Shown here piece after piece: positions 1 through 8,636 of a DNA stretch of 39,423 bases (position 1 is its first letter; the number at the start of each line of letters is the position of its first letter). A model generated the notes under the pieces. The model did not search any database. It saw only the letters and a program-made list of their open reading frames with translations, and was not told where the DNA came from. The DNA is taken from contig CAYTOK010000018.1 of assembly GCA_964439595.1 (NCBI GenBank), positions 1-39,423 of the forward strand. Direction: 5' to 3'. Source of the stretch: CAIJXB01 sp964439595. Lineage in GTDB: Bacteria; Chlamydiota; Chlamydiia; Chlamydiales; Rhabdochlamydiaceae. Made by a program: the position numbers and the translations under genes.

Positions 1-222
1 AGTACGAGAGGACCGAAGTGGACGAACCAATGGTGTTCCGGTTGTACCGCCAGGTAGCTACATTCGAAAAAGATAAGCGTTGAAAACATCTAAACGCCAA
101 GACTCCTTCAAAATAAGATATCCCCATGAGCCCCCTCGGGAGACTACCGGGTTGATAGGTGAGATGTGTAAGTGTAGTAATGCGTTTAGCTAACTCATAC
201 TAATTAGTTCAATGGTTTGATC
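1..222 (+). rRNA. 23S ribosomal RNA, 3' end (partial)
   Basis: The window opens inside domain VI of 23S rRNA. The first bases are the near-universal sarcin-ricin loop AGTACGAGAGGACC, followed by the conserved GGACGAACC and TGGTGTTCCGGTTGT segments. The 3' end is placed near 222, just after the conserved ACTAATTAGTTC stretch, by analogy with other bacterial 23S genes; the exact end is uncertain by several bases. The 5S gene follows about 100 bases later, which is the usual order. The 16S gene and most of 23S lie outside the window. Confidence 0.95.
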
Positions 223-321
223 ACCTTTTTTACTTCTACCTTCATCAGCAGATCGCTTGCCTGAGTGAAGAGACGAAATTTCAAGCGCTGTTTTTTATAA
301 GTAAAGATACTTAAAGATTTT

Positions 322-439
322 TTCTTGGTGGCAATGGAGAGGGGGGTATACCTGAACCCATCCCGAACTCAGAAGTCAAGCCCCTCATCGCCGATGGTAC
401 TGTACACAAGAGTATGGAAGAGTAGGTCTCTGGCAAGGT
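322..439 (+). rRNA. 5S ribosomal RNA
   Basis: About 118 nt, the normal 5S length. It contains the conserved loop sequence CCCATCCCGAACTCAGAAGT and the GATGGTACTG segment. The ends were set by pairing the 5' UCUUG (323-327) with the 3' CAAGG (434-438) as helix I. It lies directly downstream of 23S, so it belongs to the same rRNA operon. Confidence 0.93.
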
Positions 440-556
440 TTATTAGTGAAATTACGTGGAGCTGATCTTCTAGGGTTTGTTTCTCTTTTAGAGGTCAAAT
501 GGTTAAGTGCAATGTTCTCTTTGGGAGTTTCGTCTTTTACTTTGCTTGACTAACAA

Positions 557-591
557 CAAGTCCTTCTTTCTATTGAGGACTTGGTTTTTTT
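557..591 (+). terminator. Rho-independent terminator of the rRNA operon
   Basis: A perfect 8-bp stem CAAGTCCT (557-564) / AGGACTTG (576-583) with an 11-nt loop is followed by a run of T at 585-591. It lies about 120 bases after 5S and before the next gene. The rest of the 440-763 gap is AT-rich and shows no convincing ORF. Confidence 0.75.
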
Positions 592-763
592 AATACCTAA
601 ATTTATTTTCTTCCAAGGCCTCACTGAAGCCGTTTTGTTTTTTTTATAAGTTATCGCTAATGATTAGGCTTTCTGCTAAGGTTTTTTCTTGCAATTGCCT
701 TAGGACTTGTTTATTTTTATTTTCAGTCGATTAGAAGATGGGGGTGAGCATGGGTAACTATTT

Positions 764-3700
764 ATGAGATTCTTTACTGCTAAGATTACTTTTTTTGTTT
801 TTTCTCAATCTTTGTTATTTTCATCAACATTTCTAGTTACGTCAAATAACGATGCGAATATTCCGGGGACTTTTAGATATGCCCTCAATAACGCAGTATC
901 GGGAGATATTATCGAGTTTCAAGTAGGGATAGGTACTATTATTCTTTCAAGTAACCTTCCTGTTATTACGCAGGGAAATTTAGAGATTATTGCTTTAGAG
1001 ACTCTAGTAATAGATGGTGGGAATAGCTATCGAGTTTTTTCAATTGGCAATAACAGTGAAAGCCCCACAGTTACTATTTCGAATATTTCGGTTATCAACG
1101 GTCTTGCTGAAGGAGGGGCTGGCGGATACACTTATTATGGAGGAGGAGGGGGAGGAGGACTTGGTGCAGGCGGTGGCTTTTTCATTAAAGGAAATGCCGT
1201 CCTTGACTCTATTTCTATAAGCGGTTGTCAGGCAGTTGGTGGTATGGGAGGCGATGCCGGTGATTTAAGTTCTACACAAAATAGCGGCGGCGGTGCTGGT
1301 GGAGCCAGTTTTAGCGCTGTCCCTGTAGATGGACAAAATGCATTTCCCGTATCACAGGGGGGGAATGGAGGCGGAGATGGCGGTGGAAGCGGGGCTACGA
1401 CTCTTAATCAAGCTGGAGGAAATGCAATAGAGCTTGGTGGAGGAGGGGGCGGTGCGGCGCCAGGATCCGCTAGTCCAGGCCAGGCAGGTGGAAATGGAGG
1501 GATTGGATTATATGGAGGAGGAGGTGGTGGTGCTGGCTCCGGAGCAACTGAAAGTTACGCAGGTGGAAATGGAGGGAGTGCAGGTTTTGGTGCGGGAGGA
1601 GGAGGTGCAGGAAAAGGTGGAGTTGCTCCTATACCAACTGGCGGCAGCGGAGGTGTATTAGGTGGTAACGGAGGAAGTACAGATTTGTCAATAACTCCTT
1701 ATTTTTTAGGAGCTGGGGGTGGAGGGGGTGCTGGAATCGGGGGTGCTATATTTGTTTATACAGACAGTTCTTTGACATTAGAAGGATCTCCCTCTATAAG
1801 TAACGGAGCGGTGATTGGGGGGAATGGGGGAACCACATTACCGTCGTCGCAAAATGGAAGTATGGGGGGGAGCTTTGCAGAAGGCATTTTTTTAGATCAA
1901 GGGGCAACGCTTGCTTTACAGGGAACATTTGAAGCAGATTTTGCAATTGACTCTTACCCATCAAGAGTAGATGGAGGAATTACACTTTTGGATGGAGTAG
2001 TCACTCTATCAGGAATTAATACATACGCTGGAGGAACAACTCTTTCAGGTGGTACTTTAATTATTACCTCAGCAAACAACATTGGAGGAAGCGATGCTTC
2101 GATAACGTTTGCAGGGGGGGAGCTTTCAGTTAGAGGTACCATTGCTTTATCGGGTACTTATCTTATAACAGATAACTCTATTCTTTCTACGGAAGCTGGA
2201 AATACCACATTGATCAGTTCTCCAGTTATTGGATCAAATAATAAATCATTGACTCTTACTGGAGAGGGAACAACTAGTCTTTCTCATGTTATCGTAAATA
2301 GTAGCGATGCATTTGTCATTGTAGGGGAAATTGGAGGTGGTAGTTCATTTACACTATCAGGGGGTGGAGAGCTGCAGTTGCTTAGCGGTAATACATATTC
2401 TGGTGGGACTACAATAAATGCTGGCATTTTGAACATACAAAATAGTTCAGCACTTGGATCTGGACCTGTATTGATTACAAGCGGAGCTCAATTACAAATA
2501 GAAGGGGGGATCACTGTTGCAAATTCATTGACGTTGAATGGAATAGGCGCTGGGACAGGAGCTCTTCTTAATATTTTAGACAGCAACACTTATAGTGGGG
2601 CAATTACGCTTAGCTCTCCAGCGGCAATTGAATCAGCTTCGGGTACTTTAACTTTGAACCATACAAATGCAATTAGTGGCATGGAGAATCTAACCTTTGG
2701 AGGATCTGGCAATACGACTGTTACCGGAATCATAGCAACGGGGGGCGGAACCCTTACTAAAAATGGATCTGGGATCCTTACTTTATCAGGGGTAAATACA
2801 TATAGTGGGGAAACAAGTTTAAACGCAGGGCAAATTACTCTAAATGCAAGTGCAGGATTAGGAACATCTACTTTAATAGTAGCAGCAGCTACGACATTGT
2901 CGCTAGGATCGAACATAACGATTCCTAATCATGTTATTTTAAGTGGTACTTTTAGTGATCATATGACAATAGAGGTTCTATCAGAAAAGACAGCCACTAT
3001 ATCTGGTCTAATTAGTGGGGGGCTACTTTTTACTAAAACAGGCTTAGGCACGTTAATACTTACTAATGCAAATACTTATACTACAGGAACTGCAATTAGT
3101 GCGGGTACATTGAATATTCAAAATAGTACAGCTTTGGGCTCTGGACCTATTTCTGTTGCAGATGGAACTCAGTTACAAGTACAGGGTGGTATAACTGCTG
3201 TTAACGCGTTGACATTGAATGGAACGGGAGGAGGAGCAGGGGCCCTTCTTAATATTTCAGGGAGAAACACGTATAGTGGGGCGATTACGCTTGGTTCTTC
3301 TACGACAATAGGGTCGATTTCAGGAGTTCTAATACTGAACAGTCCAAATGCAATTAGTGGTATTGAGAACCTAACAGTTGATGGATCTGGTGATACGATT
3401 ATCAGTGGAGGTATTTCGATATTGACTGGAGCGATTATTAAAAATGGATCTGGAATACTGACCTTATCAGGAGCAAATACTTATTCAGGAGGAACTACAG
3501 TCAATGCCGGAATACTCTCGGTATCTTCGGCTGATAACATTGGAGGTAGCTCTGCTGGTTTTTCTCTTGGAGGAGGAACTTTTCACGCAACAGGCAATAT
3601 CGAAATCTTGGGAGATGTGAGTGTTACGGACAATTCTACAATCCAGACAGATGCCTCTATGGCAACGATTCTTACAGGGAAGCTTACAGGATCTAACGGC

Positions 3701-5467
3701 AAAGTGCTGACATTAGGTGGGCCAGGGACGAATTCTTTATCGATAGTAGCCGTAAATAGTTCAGATTTATTTACAGTAGCAGGGGTAATTGGGGGGCAGA
3801 GATCTCTTACTAAGACGGGAACAGGAACGCTTATACTATCTAGTTCAAATACCTATACAGGATCTACAACTGTTCTTGATGGCAAACTGATCGTCAATGG
3901 ATCGATTGCAGCTTCAACACTTACTTTAAGTCCAGGAACTACTTTGAAAGGAACAGGCATAGTAGGTCCTTTAATTGTAAGTCGGGGGGCTACTGTTGCT
4001 CCAGGAAATTCGATTGGGACTATGCACTCTGGTCCTGTGATTTTTAATACGGGCTCTATCTTGTCTGTGGAAATTGATCCAAAAGCATCTTCTTTTCTCA
4101 ACGTAAATGGAGCTGCTGTGCTTGCTGGTAGTGTGAAAGTTGTAGTAGATCCAGGTACTTATTCCAGAAAAGGTGAATATCAGATCTTGAAGGCGACAAG
4201 TATTAGTGGGGCCTTTGACCCCACAGTAATAGGAGGAGCTCCTGGATATAGATTTTTCTTGAATCAGGTAGGGAATAACATTTACTTATCATACACACTT
4301 AATATGATTGCGACTTCAGGCCTTACTGGGAATGCGCTTAAGATAGCGCGTCATCTAAATCAAAATGCAAAAAATTCTACGCTTTCTCTTTTAGATGGAC
4401 TAACTGGAGAGAGTTTAAAAACAGCGTTAAACAGCGTGTCTCCAGCAAGAAACGCTTTTGGGACTTATATTGCAGCGCAGACGGCTTTTTCAGTCAGTAA
4501 TCTTGTGAGTACTCACCTGGATGGTTTAAGGTTTTCTAAACAAGAATCTTCACAAAATCACGTTCTCTCAGCTCTTATTGCAGATAGCTCAGATCGAATA
4601 GTTACGTCGGTAAGAAGTAAGGGACTTAAAAACAAGTTTTCTGCATGGGTATCTGGTTTTGGAGAATTCGCTCATCAAGCGGCTTCCTTACAAAATCCTT
4701 CATTCAAGTATTTTTCGCAAGCTGCTCTTGCTGGGCTTGACTACCAAGGAGAAAACAAAATTCTGGTTGGAAGTTCTTTAGGATATGCTCATACACATTA
4801 CCACGAAGATGCTCATGCAGGTTATGGTAGCACCAATTATTATTTTGCTTCTTTCTACGGTAATGGCTTTCTTGGTAATTTTTACTTTTCTCCTGCTGTT
4901 TGGGGCATGTTCAATCAGAGCGATAATACAAGGGATATTTCCTTCCCTGGCTTTCATGAAAAGGCTCATTCAGATATTTTTGCTTGGCAATTGATCCCAC
5001 ACCTAGAGGTAGGATGTGATGTGCAGTTTTCTTGGGGTGATATCTTCCCTTTTATTTCTGCTGATTGGGCAATTTCTTGGCAAAGAGGATATGAAGAACG
5101 AGGCGCATCTTCTTTTAATGTTAAGCAAAAAGCTAATCATAGTTCTATGGTACGTGGTGAAACTGGTCTTAAATTCTGTGAAAAATGGGAGAAGGGCTGG
5201 GGTGCATTTTTTCTAAAGGAAAAAGTCTCGTATGTTTTTGAAAAGCCCTTTGGTATAGGGACTGTTAATACAGTATTTGTTGGAATGCCGGGTGTATTTA
5301 CTGTTAGCGCAGTCAATCAAAACCTTAATCTAGGAGCGATAGGAATTAACTTCCTTATAGCTGTAGGTAAAGAGAAGCCTGTCAAGATAGATTTCGGTTA
5401 TGAAGGGGAATTTGGCTCTAGTTACTTGTCAAATGAGCTGATGTTGACTGTTAGTAAAGCTTTTTAG
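764..5467 (+). CDS. Autotransporter adhesin-like protein with PATR repeats and C-terminal beta-barrel
   Basis: A 1567-aa type V secreted surface protein. Residues 1-25 form a hydrophobic signal peptide. Residues about 27-60 carry an N-terminal beta-helix start of the kind GTFRYAL...GDIIEF. Residues about 110-330 are extremely Gly-rich, with runs of GGGGGG and GGNGGS. Residues about 419-1040 hold eight copies of an SGxNTYxGGTT motif typical of autotransporter-associated beta-strand (PATR) repeats. The last 280 residues (about 1288-1567), starting AWVSGFGEFAHQ and ending in Phe, fit an outer-membrane autotransporter barrel. Only one GGAI motif and no clear FxxN series are seen, so it is not a typical chlamydial Pmp. 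An in-frame TAA at 755 leaves the ATG at 764 as first start; its ribosome-binding site is weak. A weak hairpin (5456-5478) overlaps the stop codon. Role in adhesion is inferred from the family. Confidence 0.9.
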   Translation: MRFFTAKITFFVFSQSLLFSSTFLVTSNNDANIPGTFRYALNNAVSGDIIEFQVGIGTIILSSNLPVITQGNLEIIALETLVIDGGNSYRVFSIGNNSESPTVTISNISVINGLAEGGAGGYTYYGGGGGGGLGAGGGFFIKGNAVLDSISISGCQAVGGMGGDAGDLSSTQNSGGGAGGASFSAVPVDGQNAFPVSQGGNGGGDGGGSGATTLNQAGGNAIELGGGGGGAAPGSASPGQAGGNGGIGLYGGGGGGAGSGATESYAGGNGGSAGFGAGGGGAGKGGVAPIPTGGSGGVLGGNGGSTDLSITPYFLGAGGGGGAGIGGAIFVYTDSSLTLEGSPSISNGAVIGGNGGTTLPSSQNGSMGGSFAEGIFLDQGATLALQGTFEADFAIDSYPSRVDGGITLLDGVVTLSGINTYAGGTTLSGGTLIITSANNIGGSDASITFAGGELSVRGTIALSGTYLITDNSILSTEAGNTTLISSPVIGSNNKSLTLTGEGTTSLSHVIVNSSDAFVIVGEIGGGSSFTLSGGGELQLLSGNTYSGGTTINAGILNIQNSSALGSGPVLITSGAQLQIEGGITVANSLTLNGIGAGTGALLNILDSNTYSGAITLSSPAAIESASGTLTLNHTNAISGMENLTFGGSGNTTVTGIIATGGGTLTKNGSGILTLSGVNTYSGETSLNAGQITLNASAGLGTSTLIVAAATTLSLGSNITIPNHVILSGTFSDHMTIEVLSEKTATISGLISGGLLFTKTGLGTLILTNANTYTTGTAISAGTLNIQNSTALGSGPISVADGTQLQVQGGITAVNALTLNGTGGGAGALLNISGRNTYSGAITLGSSTTIGSISGVLILNSPNAISGIENLTVDGSGDTIISGGISILTGAIIKNGSGILTLSGANTYSGGTTVNAGILSVSSADNIGGSSAGFSLGGGTFHATGNIEILGDVSVTDNSTIQTDASMATILTGKLTGSNGKVLTLGGPGTNSLSIVAVNSSDLFTVAGVIGGQRSLTKTGTGTLILSSSNTYTGSTTVLDGKLIVNGSIAASTLTLSPGTTLKGTGIVGPLIVSRGATVAPGNSIGTMHSGPVIFNTGSILSVEIDPKASSFLNVNGAAVLAGSVKVVVDPGTYSRKGEYQILKATSISGAFDPTVIGGAPGYRFFLNQVGNNIYLSYTLNMIATSGLTGNALKIARHLNQNAKNSTLSLLDGLTGESLKTALNSVSPARNAFGTYIAAQTAFSVSNLVSTHLDGLRFSKQESSQNHVLSALIADSSDRIVTSVRSKGLKNKFSAWVSGFGEFAHQAASLQNPSFKYFSQAALAGLDYQGENKILVGSSLGYAHTHYHEDAHAGYGSTNYYFASFYGNGFLGNFYFSPAVWGMFNQSDNTRDISFPGFHEKAHSDIFAWQLIPHLEVGCDVQFSWGDIFPFISADWAISWQRGYEERGASSFNVKQKANHSSMVRGETGLKFCEKWEKGWGAFFLKEKVSYVFEKPFGIGTVNTVFVGMPGVFTVSAVNQNLNLGAIGINFLIAVGKEKPVKIDFGYEGEFGSSYLSNELMLTVSKAF
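2401..3480 (+). repeat. 681-bp tandem internal duplication in the autotransporter passenger
   Basis: The segment encoding NIQNSSALGSGP at about 2431 recurs at about 3112 as NIQNSTALGSGP, an offset of 681 bp or 227 codons. The similarity continues through LTLNGxGxGxGALLNI and NTYSGAITL in both copies. A second, older repeat pair is offset by 1458 bp: the segment starting SANNIGG (codon at 2069) and that starting SADNIGG (codon at 3527), both followed by VNSSDxFxVxGxIGG. Many differences sit in third codon positions, so the copies are diverged and under protein-level constraint. Confidence 0.8.
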
Positions 5468-5593
5468 AAGCAAGCTTTTTAGAAATGGCCTCTTGTTGTT
5501 TTGGGAAAGAAAAAGTAGCAAAAAAAACGTTAATTGCTTATAATGGAGGTATAAGTTGGTTGGAACTGTCTTGTTTTTTTTCGTTTTCTAATC

Positions 5594-5799
5594 GTGTGCA
5601 TGAAGTCCTTGTCGCGACATCTTCTTTGGCTTATCTCCCTGAAGTTTTTTTTAAATTTTAACCAGGCTGGATTGGTTAAAGCTTGGAAACGTTGGATTGC
5701 AGGACTTCACAAGAAGGAGTTTGTGAGCTTCAGGTTCATGACAGGCCTGGCATTAGACTTTATTACGGAAAAATTAGAAATTACTTTAAAGAAGATTGA
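5594..5799 (+). pseudogene. Decayed RelE/HigB-like (phage Gp49-like) toxin remnant
   Basis: Three short pieces in different frames line up in order with the phage-derived Gp49-like / HigB toxin family. They are WLISLK (about 5629-5646), then ILTRLDWLKLGNVG (about 5660-5700), then EGVCELQVHDRPGIRLYYGK ending at a TGA at 5797-5799. The family pattern recalled is WLxxLKD ... RLxxLxLGNxGD ... GVxELRIxxGPGYRVYY. At least two frameshifts are needed, and the usual C-terminal LLLCGGDKS is missing. No antitoxin HTH gene follows; the monooxygenase starts 6 bases later. An unbroken 92-codon ORF starting at GTG 5594 crosses this region but mixes frames of the homologous pieces, so it is not called as a gene. 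Confidence 0.5.
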
Positions 5800-5805
5800 A
5801 AAAAA

Positions 5806-7248
5806 GTGGAAAATAAAGAGGTTTACTGGACTATTTGTCCAGAGTGTTATGGATGCGGCAAAAAAAATTTGAAGCTCCGCAGGAAAGCGAGACTCCGCTA
5901 CCAACTAGCAATTAATGAATTTGAAAAAACTCGAGGTAAAGGAAACACTTCGATTCGCCCTAAAATCACTCAATATTTATGTAATAACTGCAGAGGGTCT
6001 GGGTTGATTCCAGCTTCTAGTTGCCCTATAGCAGATTCAGAAAATTATCCACATGTAGCAATTATTGGTGCAGGTATAGGAGGTGTAGCGCTAGCTGTAG
6101 CTTGTTTACATCGTCGGATTCCATTTACTCTTTATGAGCGCGATAGCAGCTTCGATGTTCGAGCTCAGGGCTATGGACTTACTTTGCAACAAGCAAGCAA
6201 CGCAATTAAAGGATTTGGCCTTTTCCATTTAAAAGACGGGTGTAGTTCGACACGTCATGTGGTTCATACTACAGAAGGAAAGGAAATTACTGAGTGGGGA
6301 GTGAGGACGCATTTAAATATTAAAAAGTCTCCAAGGCGTATAAATATACATATCCCGCGACAAGCTTTGCGCTTAGCATTGCTTGATCAATTGGGTGGGC
6401 ATGATGTCGTAAAGTGGGGGCACCGCTTAGTTGATTTTAAACAGTGTGAAAATAAAGGTGTTGATCTCAGGTTTCAGGTTAATGGGGAGATGAAGAATGC
6501 CAAAGCAGATTTGGTGGTAGGTGCCGATGGTGTTCGTAGCATTGTGCGCAGCTTATTGATTGGAGAGGATATTACTCCTTTACGTTACCTAGGTTATATG
6601 GTAATTTTGGGTATTTGTTCTTTAGAATCTCTTAAAGGTGTAGAGAGTTCTTTGCTTGACTCAGCTACCGTATTTCAAACTGTTAATGGATATGAGCGAA
6701 TTTATATGATGCCGTATTCATTAGACTCAATAATGTGGCAATTTAGTTTCCCTATGTCCGAAGAAGAAGCTAAGGCCTTGAGTGCACAAGGGGCCCTGGC
6801 ACTTAAAGAAGAAGCGTGTCGTAGAGCAAAGTGGCATAAGCCCATTCCTGAAATTTTATCAGCAACTCTGCCAGCGCAAATTTCAGGTTACCCGGTTTAT
6901 GATCGAGAATTAATCACGTCGGAATTATTGGAAAAAGCCGGATCAGTTACTTTGATTGGGGATGCAGCTCACCCTATGAGTCCATTCAAAGGACAAGGTG
7001 CAAATCAGGCTCTCCTAGATGCACTGGCGCTGGCTCGTAACATTTCAATAGAATGTACTCCCTTGTCTAAATGGAGAGAAACTGGAGTGAGAGAAGTTGT
7101 ATTAACTGAATTTGAAGAAGAAATGTTAGCACGTAGCGCTTCTAAAGTAAGGGATTCAGCCGAGGCTGTGGAGCTTCTACATTCCAAAGGCGTGCTACGT
7201 GAAGGTTATGAACCTAAAGGAAGGCCCTTACGAGGTAACAATTTGTAA
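5806..7248 (+). CDS. FAD-dependent monooxygenase with N-terminal zinc-ribbon
   Basis: A 480-aa flavoprotein of the salicylate-hydroxylase / PHBH-type group A monooxygenase superfamily. The FAD-binding GxGxxG is at about residues 87-96 (IIGAGIGGVALAVA). The second FAD motif GDAAHPMSPFKGQGANQALL is near residue 385, and VVGADGVRS is the internal DG motif near residue 240. Ahead of the Rossmann fold lie two Cys pairs, C11-x2-C14 and C59-x2-C62, in DnaJ-like CxxCxGxG contexts; this suggests a zinc ribbon. The start is GTG at 5806, directly after an in-frame TGA at 5797; the upstream site is poor, so the 5' end may have been reshaped by decay of the neighbouring toxin remnant. Substrate is unknown. 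It probably arrived by transfer, since it sits next to the toxin and integrase relics (inference). Confidence 0.85.
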   Translation: MENKEVYWTICPECYGCGKKNLKLRRKARLRYQLAINEFEKTRGKGNTSIRPKITQYLCNNCRGSGLIPASSCPIADSENYPHVAIIGAGIGGVALAVACLHRRIPFTLYERDSSFDVRAQGYGLTLQQASNAIKGFGLFHLKDGCSSTRHVVHTTEGKEITEWGVRTHLNIKKSPRRINIHIPRQALRLALLDQLGGHDVVKWGHRLVDFKQCENKGVDLRFQVNGEMKNAKADLVVGADGVRSIVRSLLIGEDITPLRYLGYMVILGICSLESLKGVESSLLDSATVFQTVNGYERIYMMPYSLDSIMWQFSFPMSEEEAKALSAQGALALKEEACRRAKWHKPIPEILSATLPAQISGYPVYDRELITSELLEKAGSVTLIGDAAHPMSPFKGQGANQALLDALALARNISIECTPLSKWRETGVREVVLTEFEEEMLARSASKVRDSAEAVELLHSKGVLREGYEPKGRPLRGNNL

Positions 7249-7254
7249 TCAGAT

Positions 7255-7593
7255 CTAATGCTTTACGGCGTTATCATTGGAAGTAAGCATGCAGGCTAAA
7301 AGAAAATACGGCAATGCTGGCTCTCCATATTTCAAATTGCTTTGCTCCCATTGATACACCATTTCAATAGCAGCGGGTTTTATAAACACAGGCATTTCCT
7401 TATCTTAGCTTGTTGAATATTTGTCGGTTTCTAATAAAAGTTTCTCTGGAGTGACAGGTGATTAGCTTGACTCTTGAACAGCTCTATTACGAAACCATAC
7501 ATCCTTAATTCGTTTGAGACTTTTAATATAAGGAGTCCAAAGTGTCGTCAACGACAAGACTGCAGGAAAACTTCGACTCAGTATATTATAACT
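7255..7593 (-). pseudogene. Possible decayed gene (broken reading frame), unknown function
   Basis: Read on the minus strand, one frame stays protein-like from 7593 to 7255 except for two in-frame stops at 7462-7464 and 7405-7407. The pieces are LTTLWTPYIKSLKRIKDVWF, then SPVTPEKLLLETDKYSTS, then a 46-codon ORF starting ATG at 7395 (MPVFIKPAAIEMVYQWEQ). The last piece could be a small gene on its own, but AAGGAA abuts its ATG. I do not recognise a family. It converges on the monooxygenase and ends 6 bases from it. Confidence 0.3.
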
Positions 7594-7680
7594 TATTTAT
7601 TTGTCTTTTAGATTGAAGCTTATCGTAGCAACAAGAGGTGTTGCTATGTTTTGTGGGGAAGCGCACCATGATACAAAAAT

Positions 7681-7708
7681 GGCAGCTACAACTTTCGATG
7701 TAACTGCC
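7681..7708 (-). terminator. Terminator-like hairpin beyond the truncated tRNA-Asn copy
   Basis: On the minus strand GGCAGTTAC pairs with GTAGCTGCC (8 of 9 positions, 10-nt loop) and is followed by ATTTTTG. It lies 13 bases past the 3' end of the tRNA-Asn fragment. It is best read as the original terminator of tRNA-Asn, left behind when the island entered. A second perfect 7-bp hairpin (TAGCAAC/GTTGCTA, 7626-7646) follows. The remainder of 7594-7968 shows no gene. Confidence 0.55.
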
Positions 7709-7721
7709 TTAATCTTAAATA

Positions 7722-7765
7722 CTCCGGGTGCAAGATTCGAACTTGCGACCAATGGATTAACAGTC
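7722..7765 (-). repeat. Truncated 3' part of tRNA-Asn (attL-like 44-bp direct repeat)
   Basis: These 44 bases are identical to 10100-10143, the 3' end of the intact tRNA-Asn gene on the same strand. They cover the acceptor 3' strand with discriminator, the T arm, the variable loop and the anticodon stem-loop up to GAC; then the match stops. A partial tRNA with a perfect 3' part is the classic scar of site-specific integration into a tRNA gene. Confidence 0.85.
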
Positions 7766-7799
7766 TGGTGACAACTATTCTGGTAAATATCTATGGTCA

Positions 7800-7812
7800 C
7801 CTTAAATCACCC
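7800..7812. repeat. 13-bp inverted repeat, left outer copy
   Basis: CCTTAAATCACCC at 7800-7812 is the exact reverse complement of GGGTGATTTAAGG at 10020-10032. Both lie between the tRNA-derived direct repeats and the inner 19-bp inverted repeats of the island, so the two pairs are nested. Confidence 0.6.
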
Positions 7813-7905
7813 CAGCTCACACGATTGTATAGGAAGAAGGGGATTCAAGACTAGGGGATTTTGGTGATTAAGGGTGATCTTTTTCAAGGTATGGAAATTG
7901 GCAAC

Positions 7906-7924
7906 TCCGTCAATATTACGGCAT
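7906..7924. repeat. 19-bp inverted repeat, left inner copy
   Basis: TCCGTCAATATTACGGCAT at 7906-7924 is exactly inverted at 9953-9971. The core CCGT-cAATATT-ACGG is itself nearly palindromic, like a protein-binding site. It may be a recombinase arm site, a regulator operator or the terminal repeat of a small transposable unit. Confidence 0.75.
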
Positions 7925-7968
7925 TTTTAAGTATTAGATTTAGAATTTTGCATGGAAGCCTAAAAAGA

Positions 7969-8391
7969 TTATTTATTCTTTTTGTCTTCCTTTTCTTTCT
8001 TGAAATAGGGACTGTCAGGATATACTTTAGCTGCTTGTTCTGCTGTTAAAAGGAGTCCTTTATCAGATAGCCGTTTAAATAAGGCATCTGCGTCTTTTTC
8101 TCTCTCTTCCTCAGTCCTGGGGTCATCGCATTTAGAATAATCCGGGCGCATGGACACTTCGATAGCCCCCCCCCTTTTTAAGTAATCAGGAGGACCGCTA
8201 GAAGGTTCTTTGGGGAGAGGATAATGAGATGGGATCTTTTTTTCTTTATCTTTTTCGCAATTCACTGAAAACGAAGAGCTTTGAGATGTAAGAATGTTTT
8301 GTACCGATCTCCCTTTCCACGATGAATTGATGCAACTATTTGAAAGCAAGGATATTCTAGTTTGTGAGAGTAACTCTATCAATCTAATCAT
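7969..8391 (-). CDS. Hypothetical protein, charged C-terminus (island gene)
   Basis: A 140-aa protein with no family I recognise. The first ~45 residues are rich in Ser, Arg and hydrophobics with very few acidic residues (IRLIELLSQTRISLLSNSC). The middle is Pro-rich (SHYPLPKEPSSGPPDY). The C-terminal third is acidic-basic and helical in character, with the stretch KRLSDKGLLLTAEQAAKVYP and a Lys-rich end. The N-terminus resembles an organelle-type presequence but could equally be a type III secretion leader. The ATG at 8391 has only a weak upstream site. It is divergent from the 365-aa island gene, with which it shares a 283-base intergenic region. The lack of known homology makes expression uncertain. 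Confidence 0.55.
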   Translation of the reverse strand: MIRLIELLSQTRISLLSNSCINSSWKGRSVQNILTSQSSSFSVNCEKDKEKKIPSHYPLPKEPSSGPPDYLKRGGAIEVSMRPDYSKCDDPRTEEEREKDADALFKRLSDKGLLLTAEQAAKVYPDSPYFKKEKEDKKNK

Positions 8392-8522
8392 AAATTGCCT
8401 ATTAATAAATGTTTAAAATAATTGTATCACACCGGAATATAAAAAGTCCTTAGAAAATGACATGTGAATAGTTTATTCGTTTATATTTAATTAATAATCA
8501 GATGTTTGTAAATTATGCGACT

Positions 8523-8551
8523 TGACAAGTAAAAAAATAAATGATAGTTTA
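8523..8551 (+). promoter_or_regulatory. Candidate promoter for the 365-aa island gene
   Basis: A perfect -35 box TTGACA (8523-8528) is followed, after 17 bases, by TAGTTT (8546-8551) as a poor -10. The 8392-8674 gap between the divergent island genes otherwise holds AT-rich sequence and the start-site hairpin. The promoter rests on the -35 match alone. Confidence 0.3.
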
Positions 8552-8636
8552 AGTTTAGGAAACTCCATTAAATAAGAGAGAACTCGTGATAAGATTAGGC
8601 CGGTTCGGCGTTCAAACTGGACCCTCAACTGTAAGA

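Noticed and set aside
1100..1740. Possible CRISPR or short tandem-repeat array
   Set aside because: The repetitiveness is GGA/GGT codons of the Gly-rich coding region, with no regular repeat-spacer order.
5594..5872. Continuous 92-codon plus-strand ORF before the monooxygenase
   Set aside because: It crosses the toxin-like pieces in mixed frames and overlaps the monooxygenase start by 67 bases; the frameshifted toxin reading explains the sequence better.
7597..7800. 67-codon minus-strand ORF across the tRNA-Asn fragment
   Set aside because: Its middle (TVNPLVASSNLAPG) is the conceptual translation of tRNA sequence, a common false gene; the rest has no family likeness.
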